Shown piece by piece: positions 27,391 to 34,161 of a stretch of 34,161 nucleotides of DNA. Within the stretch, counting starts at the first letter, position 1. Every line of letters starts with the position of its first letter. The translations under genes and the position numbers were made by a program. Source of the stretch: Anabaena sp. 4-3. GTDB lineage: Bacteria; Cyanobacteriota; Cyanobacteriia; Cyanobacteriales; Nostocaceae. Location: the NCBI RefSeq assembly GCF_001597745.1, contig NZ_LUHJ01000013.1, positions 1 to 34,161 of the forward strand, written 5' to 3'. Under the pieces are notes generated by a model, which searched no databases, had not been told where the DNA came from, and was given only the letters and a program-made list of their open reading frames with translations.

Positions 27391-28485
27391 CTATCTTGAG
27401 GAACGAAATATGACGCGTCCGGGAATTTCCTCATGGTTAATTTTGGCATAGACTCGCAAACAGGCTAAAACTTCTCCAGGGATACCGCCGCAGTCGAGTT
27501 GTAAATCATCTTTAGTTAACGCACAAATATCAGCGTAAATTCCCGTTAATTGCCGAATTCGCACATCGTAACCGGCATTATTAGCACTGACAACTAATTT
27601 TTTTAAAGCGCGCCGTGATTCTTGTTGTAGTTTACCCCACCAAGAATAACGTTCGGCTGGGGGGACAAAAATTAACGAGTGTATGGCTTCATCTATATCC
27701 AGCCAAGCGCGTACAATTAACAAAGGGTCTGCTGTTTCTTCAGCTTTTTGGATACGGTGAAAACGGTCTGTTAACGCTTCAATATATTGATTTCTTTGTT
27801 CTGGCTGCAAGTCTAAAGGAATGATATCAAAACTAAACACACTTTTTAAAGCATGATGTAAGTCTGAATCAATCTCAATGAATTTAATTAATAAACCTAA
27901 AAAACCTGCTAATAAAGTGATTTCCTCAGCAGTATATCCTGGGATAATTCTACTTTGCTCAAACGCTGCTTGAGATAAACCCAAACCAGGGCAAATTACA
28001 GTACCTCTGAGTCCGGGGTAGATAATTTCATCGCGGATGAAAGGTAAATGATAGACTTGAGAATAATCTGCGATCGCACCCACAGCTTCAGCAAAATCTA
28101 AAGCCTTTTGTCGCCAAAACTGCGCCAAATCTTCAGGAACTCGCAACAACTTGCGGTGAATTTCATTCCATAAATCCCCATCAGTTTCACTTGTTAAATG
28201 ACAATCACCTAAATATAACCTCAATTCCGAGTCAGACTCAAAAACTAAACGCAAATCATGTAATTTAAAAACATTAGAATTAAAGGTGCTGCTGTTCCCC
28301 TCCTTTTCCACTTCTAACAAAACTTGAATTTCTTGCAGCACCTCATCACAAATTTTAACACCAGGGTCATGGGGATACTCAGCTTGAGCCTTTCGCAAAC
28401 AAGCTTCTAACCCATACAAACTATACCGCAATAACTCAGCCAATCTTGAGTTTTCTACTGCCAATAAATGCTTAAGATGCTGCAT
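27391..28485 (-). CDS. Helical protein of unknown function, partner of Hsp70-like/GTPase
   Basis: 364 residues, ATG at 28485 with AGG about 9 nt upstream. The sequence is mostly alpha-helical by composition, with no signal peptide or membrane segment, few cysteines, and no recognised domain. The first 70 residues (MQHLKHLLAVENSRLAELLR...) look like a coiled helical region; a Trp-rich block (YSWWGKL) is at about 281. It is the last gene of a three-gene unit after the giant Hsp70-like protein. Only 74 bp separate them, and that spacer is a GCGCAAAG-type palindrome. It may be an adaptor for the other two proteins, by position only. Confidence 0.8.
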   Translation of the reverse strand: MQHLKHLLAVENSRLAELLRYSLYGLEACLRKAQAEYPHDPGVKICDEVLQEIQVLLEVEKEGNSSTFNSNVFKLHDLRLVFESDSELRLYLGDCHLTSETDGDLWNEIHRKLLRVPEDLAQFWRQKALDFAEAVGAIADYSQVYHLPFIRDEIIYPGLRGTVICPGLGLSQAAFEQSRIIPGYTAEEITLLAGFLGLLIKFIEIDSDLHHALKSVFSFDIIPLDLQPEQRNQYIEALTDRFHRIQKAEETADPLLIVRAWLDIDEAIHSLIFVPPAERYSWWGKLQQESRRALKKLVVSANNAGYDVRIRQLTGIYADICALTKDDLQLDCGGIPGEVLACLRVYAKINHEEIPGRVIFRSSR

Positions 28486-28503
28486 AAATCTTACCTATAA
28501 TAT

Positions 28504-28554
28504 CTCACGCAAAGCCGCCAAGAAAGCCTTTGCGTCTTTGCGCCTTTGCGTGAG
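28504..28554. repeat. GCAAAG-type inverted repeat between genes
   Basis: CTCACGCAAAG (28504-28514) and CTTTGCGTGAG (28544-28554) are perfect inverted arms with more TTTGCG units between. The element fills most of the 74-bp gap between the Hsp70-like and helical-protein genes. It could act as an intra-operon attenuator or RNA-stability element. Confidence 0.8.
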
Positions 28555-28559
28555 GTTTC

Positions 28560-31500
28560 CTAATGTATACCGCAAAAAGGATCACGTTCCTTATCAACCT
28601 CATTCGGTTGTAAATCTAACTCACCACGGTAAACACAACCCTCCTCTGTCAGACATTCTAAATTAGTAGATGTCCAATAAGGAACATCCCCAGCGTGAAT
28701 GCGAAGAATACCCAAATTATCAATCGTCACCCGATATTGACAAGGATAATCTGTACTCACATCAGGTTTACTTAAAGCACCAATGCGTATCCATTTTTTA
28801 CTATTAGTTTCCACATCAGTTTGATACATATAAAAAGTATGCTGATTAGTGTGAGGAAACGGAGGTAAAGGATTACTAATTAAACCATAACCTGATTTGG
28901 GTGTACCATCCCGCAAATAATGGAATTCTTGCAGAGGTTTGCTACCATCTTTATCAACTTCAAATACTAAATGATAAGCATCAGGTTGATCTACCGTCGC
29001 TGATTCAATCACATTAACAGCAATATCACCATCAATTAAATCTTTATCAGCACGTTCAACTGCAATATTCCACTGTAATTTACCATCAGTAAATAACCCT
29101 GTACTAATCTCAATACCGGGGACATCGATTAAATAATGGGGATTTCCTTGACACAACAACACACTAAATTGTAGAGTTTGGTCAATCTCAAACTGAAGTT
29201 TAATTTTTTTCAAAAACTCCGCTTCCTCCATCCCCAATTTTTGCATGAGGTTTTTACCGTCGAAACTACCCCACAGGCGTAAATCTCCAGCTTCGTAGTC
29301 TTGGCGATAAATAATGTTAGTTAACTGTATCCCTACCCAATTTGTTCGGACTTTAGCGACATTTTCTGAGGGAGAAAGTTGATATAATTCTTGTCCAGCG
29401 TTAAAGACTGGGAGAAGTTCATGACTTTGGGTTTTGCGCTTAAAATTGCAGGGTAAATAATAAAAGAGGTTTTTAACGTCTATTTCTAATTGATTTGCAC
29501 CTTTGCGTAATAAACCTTTTGATTCTTCGGGATCAAATCTCAATCTTCGCAGTTTCTCTGCATAGCAAGCACCTGCGGAGGTGGCGAGTTTAGTGTACTC
29601 TAAAACAAAAGTGATGCGTTCAGGATTCCAAACAAAATAGGGTGATTTGCTAAACTCTTGATAAATTTGACGTTGTACTAAGTCGAGATTGCAGGTTTTA
29701 CCGGAGAGAATTAACCAGTCAACTTTGCGAGTGTTCCACGCATCTATATTATTGTTGTCAGCACTGAGACGACTTTCCATTAAACCTTTAGCTATCCCAA
29801 TTGCTTCTTTGATAGCGGAGGAAGCGACACGTTCAAATTGTTGACTATCTATAGTAACGGCGAGATTTTCTGAGTTTCTAACTTGGAATTTAATCGCGCT
29901 TTGGGTGAGGAGTTCTGCAATTTGCTGTTCGGAAATTGTAAAACTTAATCGGCATTCATCGTTGGGTAATTTCTGTCCTAGTTTAAGTTTAGCAGTTTCG
30001 GCATGATCCCAAAGTGTGTAAAATGTTTGTAGGCGTTGCGGTGCTTGTTGCCAACGGGTAGGGATGACTTTCTCGGCGGTGTCTAACGCATCTTTATAAG
30101 CTGCGTCACCTTCAGGATTTTCTTTATCGATACATTTTAACAAACTGCCACTTTTAAATTTACCTTGTTCTAAAAAGCGTTCATTTAATTCGGCGTTGAT
30201 TAAGTCTTCGAGTTTATCGCTTTCGATATCTCCTCTAGTTACTGCTGTTAATAAAAAGTCGGCGATCGCAACTTTTAATAGTCTAAACACTTTTAAGGTA
30301 ATTAACTCACCACCTAACTGTAAATGTCCAGATGAACCTAACAATTTTGGAGTCAGTTTATAATAACGTCCGCCTAAACCTCTATCTTCATGATTGGCAA
30401 AAAATGGTGTACTATCTTCTAAGGTCAATTCAATTAATGCTAAGTCTGTAGTCCCCCCACCAATATCTAACACTAAAACATTTTGTGACCATTTATTTTT
30501 CTCTTGGCGACAACGGGTTTTAAAAGATTCTATTCCGATGTTGAGATTGCCGCCAAATTCTCGCCATAAAAAGAAGATAGCAACAGATACAGCTTCATCA
30601 TAAGCTGTTTGTACATCATCAATTCCCAACTGTTCAACTAATTCCTTAACTTCTTTCCGCACTACAGGGGGTGCAACGGTGGGATAGGTGACGACTGCTG
30701 TTAAAAAATCCCCTTCGGAAAACCTGCGTCTAGCGCGTTGACGATAATCTTCAGTTAATGTAATTAAATGCGCCCAAGCTGCTTGAATAAGTTGGTTAAC
30801 ATTAATTATATCTTCTTTGCCATCCCACAGCACAGAAAATTTTTTATCTTGTCCAAAATAACGTTTGGGTGAATGGTGAAATCTGCTGATAATTTCTGTT
30901 AAGGAACTGCTGCTTCCTTGTGCTATGGCTTTCTTGCGATTATCTCTAGCTTCTCTCCCCATCCGCAATTTTAAACCGTCTAAATTCACCACTTCTAACT
31001 CACTGGGAATCTCGGTGTCACGGCGGTCAATATCTAAAACCACTGGGATTAAATTCTGTGATTCTAAAGTCGGGACGCGGAAGACTTCATGATATATTTG
31101 ATAAAGTTTCTTGCTGACGGCGCGACGAAATCTATCACTGTTACCTAAACATAATTCTATTTGGCGAATTGCTTCTAAAAATCTGGTTTTATTATCACTG
31201 CTAAACACCTCACTTAAGTGACTGGGTTCAATTTCCAGACTTTTACTAATATCAATGATAAACTTTTCCCATTCAGTTTCATTCACTTCTGGTAAGGCAA
31301 GAGAAGCGGGAGAACTTAACCATTGTGACAGGCGATCGCGCAATCTTAACTCTTGTTCTCGTGGTAAAATTTCCGCAATGGGGACTTCTATCGGGTCGAA
31401 AAGTGTAACTGTAGAATTCGACGTTCCAAAATCTACAGCTAACCAACCCGGAAATCTTTTTTTCGGTTTACCGTTACTAGGTTCGGCACTGTAGTTAGGA

Positions 31501-31931
31501 ATTTCAAACGGATTTTTTCCTGATTGATTTGGTGTTTTTGGTTGCATAGGTAGTGACCACAGATGACAATAAGCTGCTACTTTTTGCCGTACAGATAACA
31601 GTGGATTTCCGGTATCATCAGAATCAAAATATTCCACCATTACCCGTAAATGACAGTTGATTGCTTGGGTTAGCGGTTTCTCTAATTTACAAGGATATTG
31701 TTCTAATTGTCCAAGTTGGGAAATTTTCGGAATATCAGAATCAAACTTTTTATAAGCCTGTTGAATTTTACTGGCTAATTCACTTGGTACGCCTTTGACG
31801 GTGCAGGTAATACTAGAAATATGAGGGATATTGTTTCCAGAAGCCAGCAGTTGAATGCTAGGCAATTCTAAATACTTCCGATAATTAACCCGCAGTTGAA
31901 AGCGTGGCACAAGTTGAATTTCTACAGGCAT
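28560..31931 (-). CDS. Giant Hsp70-like ATPase, 1123 residues
   Basis: ATG at 31931, with AAGGA ten nt upstream. Residues 1-160 are a unique N-terminal region with no recognised domain. GWLAVDFGTSNSTV (162-175) is the phosphate-1 motif of the actin/Hsp70 fold, and DIGGGTTDLALIE (about 488-500) is phosphate-2. An adenosine-like segment, VDWLILSGKTCNLD, lies near 745. The ATPase core is stretched by long insertions (for example 200-420), and about 300 residues follow it, ending in a possible beta-sandwich. It is too divergent to be a chaperone of the DnaK type. A relation to the enterobacterial SrfB family is possible but is my guess from size and neighbours. It has no signal peptide and is probably cytosolic. 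Confidence 0.88.
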   Translation of the reverse strand: MPVEIQLVPRFQLRVNYRKYLELPSIQLLASGNNIPHISSITCTVKGVPSELASKIQQAYKKFDSDIPKISQLGQLEQYPCKLEKPLTQAINCHLRVMVEYFDSDDTGNPLLSVRQKVAAYCHLWSLPMQPKTPNQSGKNPFEIPNYSAEPSNGKPKKRFPGWLAVDFGTSNSTVTLFDPIEVPIAEILPREQELRLRDRLSQWLSSPASLALPEVNETEWEKFIIDISKSLEIEPSHLSEVFSSDNKTRFLEAIRQIELCLGNSDRFRRAVSKKLYQIYHEVFRVPTLESQNLIPVVLDIDRRDTEIPSELEVVNLDGLKLRMGREARDNRKKAIAQGSSSSLTEIISRFHHSPKRYFGQDKKFSVLWDGKEDIINVNQLIQAAWAHLITLTEDYRQRARRRFSEGDFLTAVVTYPTVAPPVVRKEVKELVEQLGIDDVQTAYDEAVSVAIFFLWREFGGNLNIGIESFKTRCRQEKNKWSQNVLVLDIGGGTTDLALIELTLEDSTPFFANHEDRGLGGRYYKLTPKLLGSSGHLQLGGELITLKVFRLLKVAIADFLLTAVTRGDIESDKLEDLINAELNERFLEQGKFKSGSLLKCIDKENPEGDAAYKDALDTAEKVIPTRWQQAPQRLQTFYTLWDHAETAKLKLGQKLPNDECRLSFTISEQQIAELLTQSAIKFQVRNSENLAVTIDSQQFERVASSAIKEAIGIAKGLMESRLSADNNNIDAWNTRKVDWLILSGKTCNLDLVQRQIYQEFSKSPYFVWNPERITFVLEYTKLATSAGACYAEKLRRLRFDPEESKGLLRKGANQLEIDVKNLFYYLPCNFKRKTQSHELLPVFNAGQELYQLSPSENVAKVRTNWVGIQLTNIIYRQDYEAGDLRLWGSFDGKNLMQKLGMEEAEFLKKIKLQFEIDQTLQFSVLLCQGNPHYLIDVPGIEISTGLFTDGKLQWNIAVERADKDLIDGDIAVNVIESATVDQPDAYHLVFEVDKDGSKPLQEFHYLRDGTPKSGYGLISNPLPPFPHTNQHTFYMYQTDVETNSKKWIRIGALSKPDVSTDYPCQYRVTIDNLGILRIHAGDVPYWTSTNLECLTEEGCVYRGELDLQPNEVDKERDPFCGIH

Positions 31932-32000
31932 TTTTGCAGCTTCCTTAAAGGCACAATTAAATCAGCAATAGCTATCTACTTACTGATTACTGTTAGCCAT

Positions 32001-34161
32001 TCAGGAATCAGAAATATTAGCAATTTCTGTGAGATTCTGTAGCCAGTTGGGAACTTCTCCCCCCGTTGGGGAGTCACCCAGGGAAATAAATCTCAGCAAC
32101 GCATCTCTTTTGGAGAGGTTTTGTAAAGTGGGAACAATTTGATCCAAAATTCCCTCTAGTTCGGCGTTGACTTGTTGATTCACTTCGCTGACATACTGTA
32201 CAAGATGCAAGCTGGCACTGGCGGTAATTTCATCCCGCAATCTTAAGACGAATAATTGATGATTAGCTGACCTAGGTATACCATAATTTTTTTCAGGCGA
32301 CCAATCAAAGATTTGACCAATATTGTGTTTTTCATCCTGACGCGCTAGGGGAAAGATAACTTCAGGAATCAAAGATTTATCTTGTTGTTCAATTTCTTCT
32401 AAAATCACATCTTGCCATTTATTCGGGTCACATCCTAACAGCAATTGATAAAATAAATCAGCTTCTTCCGGGCCAAATTTGGCTTCAATTGCTTGTTCCA
32501 TGTCTGGGGTAAGCATTTCTAAAAGACGGTCGCGCTCTGGGGCGATGTGGTGCGATAATTTATTGAGTAAGTCTACTACAGCTTGACGGATGCGATCGCG
32601 CGCAAATTCTTCTAGTTCTTTGACTGTCTTGGCAAAGGCTGGATAAAAATCATCGCTCTTAGTAGGTATACTATTATTAGTGCGATTACCCCGATCAAAT
32701 AACTTCCCGGCTGCACCTTTCGATTCTGTTAACGTAATCGTACCATTATTGACTTTGTTAAATAATAAAGTCCACTGACTCCAATTAATTACTCTAAAAG
32801 TCAATTCATCTTTAACCACATCACTAACAACTGTTCCCTGACGGTCTTTAAGTGGTTCTGTACCTAAATCTCTTTGAAAATTACGATAGGTTTTATCTAA
32901 ATTATCAATCGCATTTTTCAAGTCTAGAAAAGCTTGACCGTCCCCAGTGGGAATACCTTGGGCGTGAATTTCAGCAATAATGTTTTTGAGGTGTTCTTGT
33001 TGCAAACGTAAATTTTCAGCCGCGCGTCGGGTATCTTCATATAATTGTTTTAAACCGTGGGTATTGACATGATTTTGAATTAATTCCCGCAGTTTGGCGA
33101 TACCCCCATCTTGAGCAAAGTAACCCAACTTACGCCCTAAATCATGGCGTGGATCTGATTCTAACAGGCGATCGCTCAAACTTCGCCATTTTTGTTGTAG
33201 TCGTTTCGGTCTTTCTAAATATTCAGGATAATCTAAGTTTGCTAAAAACTCCGGTGAACCAGCTTTGAGACTACTCGACCGTTTAGCTAACTCCGCTAAT
33301 CCCAACAACGGCGATAGTAAAACCATCCGGTCTTTATTAATAGTAAACGCACTTGCACCATCGATAGTAGTTTGTAAAACTTTGAGTTTTTGTAACACCA
33401 TCTCTGCTGTCAGGTGGGGAGTGTGACGTTGATCAATGAGAAAGTCTAATTCTCGTTCACCGCCTTCACTTTCTAAAGGTAACTGATCAAATCTTCCCAC
33501 CCCGACTAAAATTAAATCTTTTAAATCTTGTCCGGGACGCTGTTGTTGCATCATCGTGAAAATTTTATTGGCGCGATCGCTTCCCGGTGACTTACCATTC
33601 AGGAGTACCAAAATCGTCTGCACTTCCGCCAATTCTCGCAGAGATAAAAACGTATCCCTCGCGCCAGAATTCGCCGCCCCCAAACCCGGAAAATCTAAGA
33701 GAATAAAATTATTAGCACCTGTAACATCCCAAATTTCTGGAGAAATTTTAACTTCAATATCAATCCGGCGAATTAAGGGGAAACTATTTTGTAAAAGCTT
33801 AGTTGCTAACTTTTGCGGTGGACTTGGTAAACGAATATGCGCTGGGGGTAACTCTTCAAAACTGAGGGTTTGAATAGCCATTGGTTGGTCTGCCAATTGT
33901 AACCCTTCACGAGCGATCGCCGCATCAATCACGTAACGTCTACCACACAAAGCATCCCCATAGGAACTGTAAGCGCGGACAAACAATACCAACTCCCGCA
34001 GCAAATAACGTAACTCTAAATTATTGCTGCTATTCCAAGTTTCTGCACACCAATTGAGAATTTCTTGTCCAGAACTGAGTTTAGCGGCAGGGATGGGAGA
34101 AAGTCCAGCCGCTATTGTGCGCCGGTTAGCTTCCCCTAGCATAAACCGCAAACACTCATTC
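32001..34161 (-). CDS. Dynamin-like large GTPase, 5' end outside window
   Basis: At least 719 residues; the frame is open through the window end, so the TTG at 34151 is not the real start and the N-terminus is missing. DFPGLG (residues 153-158 counted from that TTG) is the G3 switch II motif, preceded by hydrophobic FILL, and VGRFDQL (about 218-224) is in the place of G4. The P-loop expected about 100-150 residues before G3 should lie upstream of the window. The C-terminal half is helical with coiled-coil stretches (about 360-430), as in dynamins and other large GTPases. No membrane-spanning paddle is obvious. It is the first visible gene of the unit with the giant Hsp70-like protein 69 bp downstream. 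Confidence 0.82.
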   Translation of the reverse strand, partial: NECLRFMLGEANRRTIAAGLSPIPAAKLSSGQEILNWCAETWNSSNNLELRYLLRELVLFVRAYSSYGDALCGRRYVIDAAIAREGLQLADQPMAIQTLSFEELPPAHIRLPSPPQKLATKLLQNSFPLIRRIDIEVKISPEIWDVTGANNFILLDFPGLGAANSGARDTFLSLRELAEVQTILVLLNGKSPGSDRANKIFTMMQQQRPGQDLKDLILVGVGRFDQLPLESEGGERELDFLIDQRHTPHLTAEMVLQKLKVLQTTIDGASAFTINKDRMVLLSPLLGLAELAKRSSSLKAGSPEFLANLDYPEYLERPKRLQQKWRSLSDRLLESDPRHDLGRKLGYFAQDGGIAKLRELIQNHVNTHGLKQLYEDTRRAAENLRLQQEHLKNIIAEIHAQGIPTGDGQAFLDLKNAIDNLDKTYRNFQRDLGTEPLKDRQGTVVSDVVKDELTFRVINWSQWTLLFNKVNNGTITLTESKGAAGKLFDRGNRTNNSIPTKSDDFYPAFAKTVKELEEFARDRIRQAVVDLLNKLSHHIAPERDRLLEMLTPDMEQAIEAKFGPEEADLFYQLLLGCDPNKWQDVILEEIEQQDKSLIPEVIFPLARQDEKHNIGQIFDWSPEKNYGIPRSANHQLFVLRLRDEITASASLHLVQYVSEVNQQVNAELEGILDQIVPTLQNLSKRDALLRFISLGDSPTGGEVPNWLQNLTEIANISDS

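Noticed and set aside
32001-34151. TTG at 34151 as the true start of the GTPase
   Set aside because: The frame stays open to the window edge, and the P-loop that must precede the DFPG motif is missing.

Overview
The window looks like chromosomal DNA of a filamentous, heterocyst-type cyanobacterium (Nostoc/Anabaena/Calothrix group). The evidence is the many HIP1 octamers (GCGATCGC), the heptanucleotide tandem repeats, the GCGCAAAG and CCCCTCTCC intergenic repeats, a protein of the Mo-dependent nitrogenase C-terminus family, a cyanobacterial four-Cys Ser/Thr kinase, and a CRISPR repeat ending in ATTGAAAC. The assignment rests on recognition only; no database search was possible.

Layout. Positions 1-3653 (+): an ABC1/UbiB-type kinase-like protein, then an ABC-2 type transporter ATPase and its permease. 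Positions 3690-6286 (-): a zinc-ribbon Ser/Thr kinase whose HRD aspartate is replaced by Asn, and an alpha/beta hydrolase. Positions 6648-10094 (+): a fused ABC exporter and a metallophosphoesterase with a coiled-coil insert, probably one operon. Positions 10095-15408: a CRISPR leader with a good promoter, then a large array (66 intact identical 37-bp repeats, 66 spacers, and a 67th repeat split by a 132-bp MITE-like element). No cas gene is visible. Positions 15613-18250 (-): a short stand-alone Hsp70 and the UV-damage endonuclease uvsE. Positions 18251-20569: repeats, a small membrane protein, and a two-gene unit (Mo-nitrogenase C-terminus-like protein and cupin). Positions 20570-23062 (-): a large CPBP-type intramembrane protease. 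Positions 23440-26705: a small secreted protein (+) facing a large putative outer-membrane beta-barrel (-). Positions 27391-34161 (-): a three-gene unit encoding a dynamin-like GTPase (5' end outside the window), a 1123-residue Hsp70-like ATPase with a novel N-terminus, and a 364-residue helical protein.

Two things stand out. First, the trailer-end CRISPR repeat is interrupted by a MITE with a TATT target duplication, and the same MITE family occurs at least twice more in the window. Second, the GTPase / giant Hsp70-like / helical-protein unit looks like a dedicated multi-protein machine of unknown function. It is faintly reminiscent of the enterobacterial srfABC loci, but that link is a hypothesis. 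Intergenic palindromes and short repeats are very dense and create several false N-terminal extensions and false ORFs, so starts were moved inward for several genes.
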